This document shows positions 45,545 through 54,304 of a stretch of DNA of 54,304 nt, one piece after another (the first letter of the stretch is position 1; each line of letters starts with the position of its first letter). The notes under the pieces are model-generated. The model saw only the letters and a list, made by a program, of their open reading frames with translations. It was not told where the DNA came from and did not search any database. Both the position numbers and the translations under genes were made by a program. Origin of the DNA: an uncultured Christensenella sp. (GTDB lineage Bacteria; Bacillota; Clostridia; Christensenellales; UBA1242); NCBI GenBank assembly GCA_949300385.1, contig CASGDZ010000001.1, positions 221,461-275,764 on the forward strand. The letters run 5' to 3'.

Positions 45545-48500
45545 GTGAAACCATTCGTTCATTTACATGTTCATACTGAATACTCACTTTTGGACGGTGC
45601 TGCAAGAATTAAAAAAATGGTAAAACTTGCAAAAGAATATGGCATGCCTGCTGTCGCTATGACTGACCATGGTAACATGTATGCAGCAACTCATTTTTTT
45701 GATGAATGTAAACAAGTCGGTATTAAACCAATTTTCGGTACAGAATTTTATGTTTGCCCTGACTTGACAATAAAAAATGGTAAACAACACCTCTCCCATC
45801 TCATTATTTTAGCAAAAGATGAGGTCGGATACAAAAATTTAAGTATGCTTAACACTATTGCATTTAGAGATGGATTTTACTATAAACCGCGCATCGATTA
45901 CAAAACACTTGAACAACACCATGAAGGATTAGTTTGTCTATCTGCTTGTCTAGCGGGAGATATTCCTAAACTAATACTACAAGAGCAATATGAAAAGGCT
46001 GAAGAACTAATCTTGTGGTTCAAGAATTTATTTCATGAAGATTTTTACTTAGAAATTCAACATAATGGTATTCGCGAACAAGAAATTGTTAATGCAAAAC
46101 TACGCGAATATTCTAAAAAATTTAATATAAAATTGGTCGCTACAAACGATGTTCACTATCTATTTAAAGAAGATGCTGAAATGCAAGATGTACTTATGTG
46201 CGTAAGTATGCAAAAAACAGTGGACGATCCAAATAGATTGAAATTCCCAACTGATGAACTTTATTTTAAAACATATGACCAAATGCTAGAAGGTTTGCCT
46301 AATGATGAAGAAGCACTTGATACTACAATCGAGATAGCAAACAAATGCAACTATGAATTTGTATATGGCCACTACCTCTTCCCACACTATGAACCCGAAG
46401 GCGGATATAATGAAGAAGTTGGTTCTACTCCAAAAGAATACATTCTTAAATTAATCGATAAGGGTGTTATGCAGAAATATGGCGGATATACAGACGAAAT
46501 TCGTGAGCGTATTAAAACTGAGATGTCCATTATCGAAAAACAGGGCTTTATTGAATACTTCCTTATAGTTTGGGATTATATCAACGCGGCACGAAAAATG
46601 GATATCTCGGTTGGCCCTGGCCGTGGATCAGGTGCGGGCTCTTTAGTTGCTTATACAATAGGAATTACTAATGTTGACCCATTAAAATTTGAACTATTCT
46701 TCGAGCGTTTCTTAAATCCAGAGCGTGTATCTGCGCCCGACTTTGATGTTGACTTCCAAGATAATAGACGCGATGAAGTGATTGATTATGTTAGAAGAAA
46801 ATATGGCGACGAGCGAGTTGCCCATATCATTGCTTTTGGTACAATGAAAGCTAAAAATGCGATAAAAGATGTCGGTCGTGTTTTGCGTGTGCCATATGCT
46901 GTATGTGATAAAATTACAAAAATAATTCCGAATTATAAAAGTCCAATTTTACCAAAAGTCTTTGGTTTTCATGTCCCAAAAGAAGGGGATAAAGATTTTG
47001 GCACTGTTTACGCCGTACCTGAACTTATTGAGATGTACAATTCGGACCCACAAGTGAAGAAAATGGTAGATATTGCAATGAAAGTGGAAGATTTCCCACG
47101 ACAAACTACCACTCACCCATGTGGAGTTATAATAGGTGCAGAAGCACTTGATAAACATGTTCCACTATCTAGAAATGGCGAAGATATAACAACTCAATAC
47201 GAAGGTGCTGACATGGAGCACTTAGGTCATCTTAAAATGGACTTTTTAGGATTGTGCAACTTGACCGATATTAAAGAATCTATCCGCATGGTTAAAGAAA
47301 ATCATGGCATTGAAGTTGATTTTAGTAAATCAAACTATGATGACCCAAATGTTTTCAAATTAATTTCTTCGGGCAACACAGAAGGAATATTCCAGATAGA
47401 ATCAGGTGGTTTCCAACGCTTCTTAAAAGACCTTCAACCTACATGTATAGAAGATATTGTGGCGGCGGTATCGCTTTATCGTCCTGGGCCAATGGATAGC
47501 ATACCTAAATATGTACACAACAAACACCACCCAGAAGATACGACATACGACCACCCTATTCTAGAACCTATACTTAGCGTAACATATGGATGTATTGTCT
47601 ATCAAGAGCAAGTTATGAAGATTTGTCAAGCAATGGCAGGTTTTACTCTAGGACAAGCAGATAGTATTAGGCGTGCAATGGGCAAGAAGAAACTCGCTGA
47701 AATGTTAAAGTGGAAAGAAGCGTTCATTAACGGGCGTGAAGCGTTCACGGACGACCATGGCAAATATAATCCTGCAATTATTGGTGCTATAAAAAATGGT
47801 GTAAGCGAAGAAGTGGCTAACAAAATATGGAACGAAATGGAAGGATTTGCTTCATACGCTTTCAATAAATCACACGCTGCTGCCTACTCTATCATAATAT
47901 ATCAAACAGCATACCTAAAATATTATTATCTACCAGAAGTTATCACCTCTATCCTTAACAACCGTATCACTAAGACGGATAAACTCATTAAATATTTAGC
48001 ATACGCAAAAAAAGAGAATCTTCAAGTTTTGCCACCTGATATTAATCTAAGTAAAACTTATTTCTCCACTAATGGGGAAACAATTCGATTTGGTTTGGCA
48101 GCATTAAAAAATGTCGGTGTAGGCGTAATAAATGACATTATTGAAGAGCGTAATACAAATGGGGAATTTAAAGATTTCGAAGATTTCATTTGGCGAGTTA
48201 ACTCTCAAGCATTAAACAAACGCTGTATTGAATCGCTCATTAAAGCAGGCGCTTTTGATTGCTTTAAAATACCACGCAGTCAATTGATGGCAATATATTC
48301 AATTATGGTAGATAGAGCAAATGAGAGAAAGAAAAAATCAATGTCTGGTCAAATGGATTTATTTGGCGACATTATCGATGATGTTAAACTTATCGAAGAC
48401 AATGAATACCCTAATATTAACGAATATGTAAATACTGTAAAATTGCAGTATGAAAAAGAAATTGCTGGTATGTACCTATCCGGTCATCCACTCGATAGTT

Positions 48501-49168
48501 ATCTTGATGAGATTAAAAACTTCACTTTCGATTCTAGTTTCTTACCTGATGAATCTATTGATGATGATAATGAGCTTCAAGATGATGAACCTAGTATTTT
48601 TGAAGATGAAGATTTATATAACGGATTAAAAAATGGCGACATAGTAACATGCGGTGGCGTAATTGATAGCATAAAACCAATACAGACAAAGAATGGAAGC
48701 AGAATGGCTATCGCTGTCGTTGAAGATTTAACAGGGACATTCGATGTATTCTTCTTTAGCAAAGCATACGAAGAATATCGTGACATATTGGTTAAAGACG
48801 CACTAATTGCTATAAAAGGAAAATTTACAATAAGAGATGGTCATAGACCTTCTATCACGGCTATTAGTGTCGAATTGTTGACCGAAAATAAGGACGAAAA
48901 CGAAAATAGCACACATGAAGATACTCAAGAAACTGAAATAGAAGTGGTAAAGCCAAGGAAACTTTGTTTAAGATATAATATGCAAGATGGCATTTTACAC
49001 GATGCCGTAAAGAAAATTTTGTCGCAACATAATGGTATTGACCAAGTCTTTATTAAAGACACGGCTTCTAATAAAGCATACAAACTCAATATATCTGTAA
49101 CAATTCGTGAAAGCCTTCTTTATGAATTGGAGACAATTTTAGACAAAGAAAATATCGTAATTGTATAA
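45545..49168 (+). CDS. dnaE: DNA polymerase III alpha subunit
   Basis: This replicative polymerase of about 1,207 residues starts at GTG 45545 (read VKPFVHLHVH) behind GGAGGG. The N-terminal PHP domain (HVHTEYSLLDGAARI), the polymerase aspartates in PDFDVDFQD, GPGRGSGAGSLVAY and SHAAAYSIIIYQTAYLK identify it. Tandem HhH and OB-fold regions follow near the C-terminus (DIVTCGGVIDSIKPIQTKNG). It is the DnaE rather than PolC type; no proofreading exonuclease is embedded. An intrinsic terminator follows. Confidence 0.97.
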   Translation: MKPFVHLHVHTEYSLLDGAARIKKMVKLAKEYGMPAVAMTDHGNMYAATHFFDECKQVGIKPIFGTEFYVCPDLTIKNGKQHLSHLIILAKDEVGYKNLSMLNTIAFRDGFYYKPRIDYKTLEQHHEGLVCLSACLAGDIPKLILQEQYEKAEELILWFKNLFHEDFYLEIQHNGIREQEIVNAKLREYSKKFNIKLVATNDVHYLFKEDAEMQDVLMCVSMQKTVDDPNRLKFPTDELYFKTYDQMLEGLPNDEEALDTTIEIANKCNYEFVYGHYLFPHYEPEGGYNEEVGSTPKEYILKLIDKGVMQKYGGYTDEIRERIKTEMSIIEKQGFIEYFLIVWDYINAARKMDISVGPGRGSGAGSLVAYTIGITNVDPLKFELFFERFLNPERVSAPDFDVDFQDNRRDEVIDYVRRKYGDERVAHIIAFGTMKAKNAIKDVGRVLRVPYAVCDKITKIIPNYKSPILPKVFGFHVPKEGDKDFGTVYAVPELIEMYNSDPQVKKMVDIAMKVEDFPRQTTTHPCGVIIGAEALDKHVPLSRNGEDITTQYEGADMEHLGHLKMDFLGLCNLTDIKESIRMVKENHGIEVDFSKSNYDDPNVFKLISSGNTEGIFQIESGGFQRFLKDLQPTCIEDIVAAVSLYRPGPMDSIPKYVHNKHHPEDTTYDHPILEPILSVTYGCIVYQEQVMKICQAMAGFTLGQADSIRRAMGKKKLAEMLKWKEAFINGREAFTDDHGKYNPAIIGAIKNGVSEEVANKIWNEMEGFASYAFNKSHAAAYSIIIYQTAYLKYYYLPEVITSILNNRITKTDKLIKYLAYAKKENLQVLPPDINLSKTYFSTNGETIRFGLAALKNVGVGVINDIIEERNTNGEFKDFEDFIWRVNSQALNKRCIESLIKAGAFDCFKIPRSQLMAIYSIMVDRANERKKKSMSGQMDLFGDIIDDVKLIEDNEYPNINEYVNTVKLQYEKEIAGMYLSGHPLDSYLDEIKNFTFDSSFLPDESIDDDNELQDDEPSIFEDEDLYNGLKNGDIVTCGGVIDSIKPIQTKNGSRMAIAVVEDLTGTFDVFFFSKAYEEYRDILVKDALIAIKGKFTIRDGHRPSITAISVELLTENKDENENSTHEDTQETEIEVVKPRKLCLRYNMQDGILHDAVKKILSQHNGIDQVFIKDTASNKAYKLNISVTIRESLLYELETILDKENIVIV

Positions 49169-49172
49169 AAAT

Positions 49173-49196
49173 GAGTAGATAATCTACTCTTTTTTA
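49173..49196 (+). terminator. Intrinsic terminator of dnaE
   Basis: A 7-pair stem GAGTAGA/TCTACTC with a 3-base loop is followed by six T. Confidence 0.9.
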
Positions 49197-49270
49197 TTAT
49201 TAGTAATTAAAAATTTAATCTTTATTAATATAATTATTTTAAATTATAACAATTAATTTAAAATCTTTTA

Positions 49271-49525
49271 TTAAAAATCTTCTAATTCTTCCGTTCGCTT
49301 TTGTTTCTTTTTCTTATAGCCAAAAAGTTTTAATCTACCTTTATTAAATACAGTCACCACCAAAATATATAAACTTGCAACACCAATTATTACATATATT
49401 ATTCTACTAAAAATATTTGATTGCAAACCAAAAATACCCGCAATAAAATCATATTGCAATCCGCCAATCATTAGCCAATTCAATCCGCCAAGACATGTTA
49501 ATATAAACGCAATTAATCTCATCAT
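49271..49525 (-). CDS. DUF378 membrane protein
   Basis: This 84-residue protein has two membrane helices. LTCLGGLNWLMIGGLQYDFIA near the start and RIIYVIIGVASLY in the second helix are the DUF378 pattern. A charged C-terminal tail follows. AAGGTGAATT precedes the ATG. The function of the family is unknown. Confidence 0.85.
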   Translation of the reverse strand: MMRLIAFILTCLGGLNWLMIGGLQYDFIAGIFGLQSNIFSRIIYVIIGVASLYILVVTVFNKGRLKLFGYKKKKQKRTEELEDF

Positions 49526-49601
49526 AATTCACCTTATTTTATTTTAAGGAAGTATTTAAAAATTATTCAAAAAAATATTGTAACTATAAAAATTACAATA
49601 T

Positions 49602-50780
49602 TTATTTTTTATTAGTTTTCTTTTGCTTATCATTCATTTGAGATTTTATTTTACGATAATGATAAGGTGTTACCTTTTTCACTACTTTGTACGGACACAT
49701 TTCGTAGCATTTATTGCAAAATATACATTTTGAATAGTCGACGCTAGCGTACAACTCTCCATTTTTGTCATATTTCATCATTATTGCGCCTGCTGGACAA
49801 TTTTTGCTACATATAGAGCAACCTTTACATAAATTTTTAGGTATATCTATCCTTTCTTGATTATGTAGAAAATATTGTTTTTGTTTAAATTTCGATTTAT
49901 GTATTTTGCTATTTAAATTGACATTATTTAATTTAAAATCGCTATCAACAAAGTCTTCTAATTTATCGCCAACAATTTCGAATGGTTTGTCAATATTGAA
50001 CATCCCTCGCCTATTTGCATTAAAACAAATTGTATCATTAATATTTTTATTTGCAATTTTTGCTACTACTGCATCTACGCTAAATGTGTTTTCACCTGCT
50101 ATAAGTGCAGAAAGCATATGCTGTGTTTTGTTATCTTCTAGTGCCACCACTCCATCAACTATGTTATATAATAATTTATCTTTTAGAGCCATTACTATAT
50201 CACATAGAAAATCATTATAATCGCTAACTGAACATAATCGATTTAATACCAAATCTTTTTCATGCCCGGGCAATAATCCGAAAAGATTAGCAGTAGATGA
50301 TAGTAAACCCAAACGCTCATCAACTTTTATTTTAGATAGATTAATTATTGCATCAACATCGTTTATCGCGTCAAGTAATGTGAGACATTTAGTTTTTAAG
50401 CCATTTTCTAGATCTATTTGGGTAGCCTTTAAATTGCGGTTGAGTTCACATTTTGTCATATTTGCAACTTCTAGCATACCACTATCTAAATATATCGACT
50501 CCATACGATTAATAGAAATTTTTCCATATGGACTATCTGCTAATACGCATTTTATACCCATTTCACTAAGGACATTTACTATACCACAGACAATTGCAGG
50601 ATGTGAGATCTCTGCACTATCTGGATCAGCGCTATATGGCAATGCAATTTTTAACATTACTTTCATTTTTGGTCGAATTTTATTAAAAAAATCTAAGTTT
50701 GCAAACATTTGCCTTACAGCGTTTTCTACCTTAGAAATATCATAACTATCAAGATATTTTATTGATACGACATTATTCAT
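49602..50780 (-). CDS. DUF362 protein with C-terminal 2x[4Fe-4S] ferredoxin domain
   Basis: This 392-residue protein has an N-terminal DUF362 domain (about residues 1-290; KVMLKIALPYS, then DAIINLSKIKVDE and NLFGLLPGHEK). The C-terminal ferredoxin region has two clusters (CKGCSICSKNCPAGAI and CIFCNKCYEMCPYKVV). Such proteins are common in anaerobes and presumed to handle electron transfer, but no reaction is established. TAGTAT with TTGACA at 17 bases lies eight bases before the ATG; there is no Shine-Dalgarno site. Confidence 0.9.
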   Translation of the reverse strand: MNNVVSIKYLDSYDISKVENAVRQMFANLDFFNKIRPKMKVMLKIALPYSADPDSAEISHPAIVCGIVNVLSEMGIKCVLADSPYGKISINRMESIYLDSGMLEVANMTKCELNRNLKATQIDLENGLKTKCLTLLDAINDVDAIINLSKIKVDERLGLLSSTANLFGLLPGHEKDLVLNRLCSVSDYNDFLCDIVMALKDKLLYNIVDGVVALEDNKTQHMLSALIAGENTFSVDAVVAKIANKNINDTICFNANRRGMFNIDKPFEIVGDKLEDFVDSDFKLNNVNLNSKIHKSKFKQKQYFLHNQERIDIPKNLCKGCSICSKNCPAGAIMMKYDKNGELYASVDYSKCIFCNKCYEMCPYKVVKKVTPYHYRKIKSQMNDKQKKTNKK

Positions 50781-50855
50781 ACTCTATTATACTAATGAAT
50801 TTAATCTAATTTGTCAATTAATTGCATTTTAGTTTTTCTGACTAGTCTAATTTGT

Positions 50856-50884
50856 TTGATTTTTTTAATCATTTTATGTAAAAT
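50856..50884 (+). promoter_or_regulatory. Promoter placing the 86-residue protein gene start at the ATG
   Basis: TTGATT (50856-50861), a 17-base spacer and TAAAAT (50879-50884), then seven bases (CATGTAC) and the ATG at 50892. Confidence 0.65.
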
Positions 50885-50891
50885 CATGTAC

Positions 50892-51152
50892 ATGATTAAA
50901 ATTTGGGGAAAATTAATAACAAATGACAAAGTTGTAAAGAGCAAGACAATCGAAGTTGATGCGTCAAACACCACTTTTTTCGATATGCTAAAAGATTTAT
51001 GTGCGATTTTAAATATTCCTACTCCTGTTTTATTAGATAAACATGTTTATGATTTTAATCTTTTTAATATGTGTACTTTTAAGCCTAGTGATTTCATCGA
51101 AGCGGTTGTATTTGATAAATTTACGCTTGAACATTTGCCTGATAAAGAATAA
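50892..51152 (+). CDS. Small conserved clostridial protein of unknown function
   Basis: This 86-residue soluble protein starts MIKIWGKLITNDKVVKSKTI. It continues DMLKDLCAILNIPTPVLLDKHVYDF and ends FIEAVVFDKFTLEHLPDKE, a pattern I associate with an uncharacterised clostridial family. I prefer the ATG at 50892; upstream in-frame codons would encode a hydrophobic leader inside the promoter. There is no ribosome binding site, consistent with leaderless initiation. Confidence 0.75.
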   Translation: MIKIWGKLITNDKVVKSKTIEVDASNTTFFDMLKDLCAILNIPTPVLLDKHVYDFNLFNMCTFKPSDFIEAVVFDKFTLEHLPDKE

Positions 51153-51175
51153 TTTTATAAAAAATATTATTTCCG

Positions 51176-51205
51176 TTGACATATTTTAAATATTTATGAT
51201 ATAAT
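51176..51205 (+). promoter_or_regulatory. Promoter of greA
   Basis: Perfect TTGACA (51176-51181), an 18-base spacer ending TGA, and perfect TATAAT (51200-51205), an extended -10. The leader of about 60 bases includes a small AGTGA/TCACT hairpin before the GGAGG site. Confidence 0.85.
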
Positions 51206-51273
51206 ATAAGTATTGCGATGGGAAACTATTGCTATTTTTTAAAGTGACATTATGCTCACTATTGGAGGAAATT

Positions 51274-51744
51274 ATGGACGAAAAAACTTTTATGACTCAA
51301 GAAGGTCTTCAACGAACTAAAGAGCGATTAGAATTTTTAAAAACTACAAAGCGCCAAGAGATTGCGCTCAAACTATCTGAAGCAAGAAGTTATGGTGATT
51401 TAAGTGAAAATAGCGAATATGACCTTGCTAGAAATGAACAAGCGCTAGTTGAAGCAGAAATTTTCGACCTTGAAAATAAATTAAAATCGGCTGAAATTAT
51501 TGACCCTAAAAAGATTTCTACTAACAAGGTAGGTGTTGGAAACAAGGTTACAATAACAAATGTTAAGACAAATCAAACATTGGAATATACAATCGTTGGC
51601 GATACTGATTCTAACCCATTAAAAGGTCTTATAAGCAACTCTTCCCCAATCGGTGCAGGTTTGATGGATAAAAAAGTAGGCGAAGTTGCCAATATCAAAA
51701 CACCAGCAGGAATAGTATCTTACAAAATCATAAAGATTAAATAA
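51274..51744 (+). CDS. greA: Transcription elongation factor GreA
   Basis: This 156-residue factor rescues backtracked RNA polymerase by stimulating transcript cleavage. The N-terminal coiled coil has FMTQEGLQRTKERLEFLK and the tip acidic residues in ARSYGDLSENSEYD. The C-terminal FKBP-like domain follows (VGNKVTITNV, ISNSSPIGAGLMDKKVGE). It starts at ATG 51274 behind TTGGAGGAAATT. It is transcribed alone from a strong promoter. Confidence 0.97.
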   Translation: MDEKTFMTQEGLQRTKERLEFLKTTKRQEIALKLSEARSYGDLSENSEYDLARNEQALVEAEIFDLENKLKSAEIIDPKKISTNKVGVGNKVTITNVKTNQTLEYTIVGDTDSNPLKGLISNSSPIGAGLMDKKVGEVANIKTPAGIVSYKIIKIK

Positions 51745-51752
51745 TAAATAAT

Positions 51753-51772
51753 CACCAGATGACAATCTGGTG
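51753..51772 (+). terminator. Hairpin downstream of greA
   Basis: A perfect 8-pair stem CACCAGAT/ATCTGGTG with a 4-base loop lies 8 bases after the greA stop. The T-run after it is weak, so the following hairpin may do the terminating. Confidence 0.55.
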
Positions 51773-51788
51773 TATATTTATATAACAC

Positions 51789-51817
51789 AAAAAAAGTAGG
51801 TTTAACCTACTTTTTTT
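51789..51817. terminator. Bidirectional terminator between greA and the next gene
   Basis: The near-perfect palindrome of GTAGG and CCTAC around TTTAA is flanked by an A-run and a T-run of seven each. It serves greA and the convergent membrane-protein gene. Confidence 0.9.
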
Positions 51818-51837
51818 GAATTGACATAATAATGTAT

Positions 51838-52347
51838 TTAATTTTCTATATTAATCTGTTCTTGTGCTGGTACGACTTGCTTGTCTTTTAAGCAAAGAGC
51901 CACTATCATAAATGCCATAGTGATTAAATTTGAAGTAAACACACTTAATACTAGCAATGTGATAATTGCAAACTTTTTATTACTTTCGCTAATGGCATGT
52001 TTTAGCACTAAAATTGCAAATACTAAAATTGCAATCGATAATGCTAAGAAATATATAGCCATGGAGTTAATAATAGTTTTTGTAATATTTACTGTTGCTT
52101 GTATGTCTGTACTAGTTATAATATATTGTTGTCCATCAACTGGATCGGTGTATATATAATAGTAATCTCCTCCAACCTCTTCAACTCTTTCATAACTAGA
52201 ATCTGCATCATAAACATTACACATTTGTTGTTCATTTATAACCGAACCTACCGCTATTAAAATAAATCCTGTTAAAATCATTATGAAAACTGATATTAAC
52301 GAAATTATCGAACCAGCAGTCATAAAACCCTTTTTTGTTTTATTCAT
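51838..52347 (-). CDS. Membrane protein of unknown function, 169 residues
   Basis: This protein has three hydrophobic segments at about residues 12-38, 86-114 and 123-151. An extracytoplasmic loop between the first two contains DYYYIYTDPVDGQQYI. It belongs to no family I recognise. AGGAGGG lies before the ATG at 52347. A TTGACA with TAATAT at 17 bases lies upstream. Confidence 0.75.
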   Translation of the reverse strand: MNKTKKGFMTAGSIISLISVFIMILTGFILIAVGSVINEQQMCNVYDADSSYERVEEVGGDYYYIYTDPVDGQQYIITSTDIQATVNITKTIINSMAIYFLALSIAILVFAILVLKHAISESNKKFAIITLLVLSVFTSNLITMAFMIVALCLKDKQVVPAQEQINIEN

Positions 52348-52408
52348 TAAACCCTCCTAATTAATATATTATAGACTCATCAAGTTTTTGTCAACTTAAT
52401 TAAAACAA

Positions 52409-52437
52409 TTGTTTTAAAATAAGAAATGTGGTATAAT
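52409..52437 (+). promoter_or_regulatory. Promoter placing the holB transcript start at the ATG
   Basis: TTGTTT (52409-52414), a 17-base spacer ending TGG (extended -10) and perfect TATAAT (52432-52437), then six bases (TCAAAC) and the ATG at 52444. Confidence 0.75.
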
Positions 52438-52443
52438 TCAAAC

Positions 52444-53376
52444 ATGATAAAGAGTATAAAAGATACATCTGTCTATAAATCTCTAAATTTGAATAAAACA
52501 TTATCACATGCATATCTTTTTTATTCTTCTGATAAAATACTCAATAATGAGATTGCAATGTTTTTTGCTAAAACAATTTTATGTACAAATCACTCTGGCG
52601 ATGATGAATGCAATATGTGCAAGCAGGTTGACACACACTCTCACCCCGATTATTTTATAATCGATCAAGAAACCATAAAAGTTGAAGATGTTAACAATCT
52701 TATTTCAAAATTAGATACTAAACCAATATCTGGCGATAAAAAAGTATTTGTTATTTTAAATTTTGAAAACATGAATGAGATATCTCAGAATAAATTGTTA
52801 AAATCTTTTGAAGAGCCAAATCAATCAAATATATTTATTTTAACAAGTTGTAAAACTGATAAAATTTTAACTACAATTATGAGTAGGCTGACAAAAATAT
52901 TTGTCCCTAAAATCTCTAATGAAGACAAGATTTTAATTTCGAATGAGTTAATGAATCAAGGAATTGACATATCGCATTATATAAAACTGGATAATCTTAG
53001 CGACATTATAAATTTTACAACAAACGAAAATTATATTACTACACTTGATGCAGTAACTAATAGCTTAAAAATGCTAAATTCATCTGCTGATATACCTAAT
53101 GTTGTATCAAATTTAAATTCAATTGATAAATCTCTTTACCTAAACATTTTACAAGAACTTTTTTTAGATAGTTTATTAGATGAAAGTGAGCAAAAATTCG
53201 ATCACGATATCATCACTATTATTAATAGTAAATTTAATGCTAAGACTATTCTAAAATGTTTACCTCATATTGAAGACGCTTATAAAAAATTGATGTCTAA
53301 TGTGAATTTTACATACATCTTAGACAATCTATTATTTAAAATTTTAAAGGAGAAATATTTATGCAACAAGCAGTAG
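52444..53376 (+). CDS. holB: DNA polymerase III delta' subunit
   Basis: This 310-residue clamp-loader subunit has LSHAYLFYSSDK, a zinc-binding cysteine set (CTNHSGDDECNMC), HPDYFIIDQ, KVFVILNFENMNEISQNKLLKSFEEP and an SRC-like MSRLTKIF. The Walker A is degraded, as is normal for delta'. The ATG is six bases after TATAAT with no ribosome binding site. It overlaps ricT by 16 bases; the holB-ricT order is common in Firmicutes. Confidence 0.92.
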   Translation: MIKSIKDTSVYKSLNLNKTLSHAYLFYSSDKILNNEIAMFFAKTILCTNHSGDDECNMCKQVDTHSHPDYFIIDQETIKVEDVNNLISKLDTKPISGDKKVFVILNFENMNEISQNKLLKSFEEPNQSNIFILTSCKTDKILTTIMSRLTKIFVPKISNEDKILISNELMNQGIDISHYIKLDNLSDIINFTTNENYITTLDAVTNSLKMLNSSADIPNVVSNLNSIDKSLYLNILQELFLDSLLDESEQKFDHDIITIINSKFNAKTILKCLPHIEDAYKKLMSNVNFTYILDNLLFKILKEKYLCNKQ

Positions 53377-54161
53377 AAGTCTATCAGTTTTCTACAAACA
53401 GCAATGTATATTGTAAAAATATTGACAATATTAATGCTAATACTAGAATTGTCGTAGATGATCATGGTTATTTAGAATTGGGCGAAGTTAAACGCAAACA
53501 AGACATTGAAAATACTGATTTTGTGGATTTTGTACGAATAGCGACCGAAGAAGACTTTAAAAATATGTGTAATAATTGTAAAGATGCGCGACATGTCCTG
53601 CCTGAAATAAAGTTGGAAGCAGACCGCTTAGGTCTAGATATGAAGATTGGGTATGTATCATACAATTTAGACCGAACTAAATTAACAATTAATTATACGG
53701 CAGATGGCAGAATCGATTTTAGAGAATTAATCAAAATTTTAGGCGCTAAATATAAAACACGAATTGAAATGAAGCAAATTGGCTATCGAGATGAGTCAAA
53801 GATTATTGGCGCAATTGGTGTATGTGGACGCGAAACATGTTGTAAATTATTCTTAAACGACTTTGATAAAGTTTCTATCAAAATGGCTAAAAATCAAGAC
53901 ATAGCACTCAATCCTACACGAATTAATGGAATGTGTGGACGATTATTATGTTGTTTAAAATATGAAGATGAGTATTACGCCGAAATGAAAAAGAAAATGC
54001 CAAAATTAAATTCAATAGTATCTACTCCAGATGGAAACGGCATAGTCGATTCTGTTGATATTTTCAAAGAAACTATCAATGTCAAATTTGAAAAAGAAGA
54101 TTCTTTCGAAATAAAAAGTTATGAATTGAAAGACATTTCGCTTATCAATAAAGACAAATAA
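53361..54161 (+). CDS. ricT: RicT (YaaT), PSP1-domain protein
   Basis: This 266-residue protein carries the PSP1 domain with the conserved cysteine clusters GVCGRETCC and GMCGRLLCC. In Bacillus, RicT works with RicA and RicF as an iron-sulfur complex affecting RNase Y-dependent RNA maturation and sporulation. AAAGGAGAAATATTT precedes the ATG, inside the end of holB. The region following to 54207 has nothing clear. Confidence 0.93.
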   Translation: MQQAVEVYQFSTNSNVYCKNIDNINANTRIVVDDHGYLELGEVKRKQDIENTDFVDFVRIATEEDFKNMCNNCKDARHVLPEIKLEADRLGLDMKIGYVSYNLDRTKLTINYTADGRIDFRELIKILGAKYKTRIEMKQIGYRDESKIIGAIGVCGRETCCKLFLNDFDKVSIKMAKNQDIALNPTRINGMCGRLLCCLKYEDEYYAEMKKKMPKLNSIVSTPDGNGIVDSVDIFKETINVKFEKEDSFEIKSYELKDISLINKDK

Positions 54162-54213
54162 TAATTCAATATATTAAAGTTATAAATAAAAATCATTCCT
54201 ATTAATTATGCAT

Positions 54214-54297
54214 ATGAAAAAAATTGATAACCTTAAACTTGAACACTTTGATAATGGTATCGCAATTAGCAGGCACTCTCTTACCTTTCTCTTATAA
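54214..54297 (+). other. Short reading frame at the window end, possibly the start of a tRNA methyltransferase
   Basis: An ATG at 54214 opens 27 codons (MKKIDNLKLEHFDNGIAISR and seven more) before TAA. The opening faintly resembles the start of TrmN6-type methyltransferases, which commonly follow ricT in this neighbourhood. One extra T in the run near 54286 would continue the frame as TFSL. This could be a real tiny ORF, a frameshifted gene or an error near a contig end. Confidence 0.3.
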
Positions 54298-54304
54298 TAA
54301 TTCT

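Overview
The window looks like chromosome from a low-GC, endospore-forming member of the Firmicutes (Clostridia), probably an uncultured lineage. The composition is strongly AT-rich. Nearly every gene is Firmicutes core housekeeping: ctsR-mcsA-mcsB-clpC, dnaG-rpoD, ykpA, whiA, nrdR and ricT. Sporulation genes yqfC, yqfD and ymxH (YlmC family) are present. I see no phage, insertion sequence, CRISPR array, tRNA or rRNA.

Layout. 1-4358 (minus): dnaG, a small protein carrying only sigma-70 region 2, rpoD, a zinc-ribbon coiled-coil protein and a YkvI-like transporter cut by the window edge. 4359-8513 (minus): rplJ-rplL with an L10 leader and attenuator, then ppdK with a GC-rich structured 3' tail. 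8740-12380 (minus): yqfC, yqfD, a YbeY-Era fusion, a hidden 55-residue ORF and recO, behind a sigma-E-like promoter. 12420-16353 (minus): ykpA, a PAP2 phosphatase, a small membrane protein, nrdR and ymxH. 16408-21945 (minus): a type IIA topoisomerase pair (ParC/ParE-like) and ddl. A divergent plus-strand pair (alpha/beta hydrolase and a membrane MurF-like ligase) follows to 24213.

24337-27054 (minus): a divergent pyrimidine-nucleoside phosphorylase, tsaE and a TsaB-RimI fusion. 27146-34544: a membrane protein, a cysteine desulfurase with a divergent DUF3343 partner, nth, obgE, yhbY, two small unknown proteins, a cytoplasmic S8 protease and a degenerate ABC ATPase. 34638-39059 (minus): the CtsR heat-shock operon, whose McsB has lost its kinase residues. 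39157-41824 (minus): a YwaF-like membrane protein and uvrC. 41986-49168 (plus): an orphan solute-binding-like protein, murB, a PHP phosphoesterase, whiA and dnaE. 49271-54304: DUF378, a DUF362/ferredoxin protein, a small conserved protein, greA, a membrane protein, holB and ricT. The last bases hold what may be the start of a tRNA methyltransferase gene.

Four things stand out. First, at least seven genes have a good -35/-10 pair whose -10 ends six or seven bases before the ATG, with no Shine-Dalgarno site, which suggests widespread leaderless transcripts. Second, there are two fusions of universally conserved translation factors (YbeY-Era and TsaB-RimI). Third, three proteins keep a family fold but not its catalytic or DNA-contact residues: a McsB pseudokinase, an ABC pseudo-ATPase and a region-2-only sigma relative. 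Fourth, several intergenic palindromes sit exactly on promoters. All functional calls come from reading motifs by eye; no database search was run.
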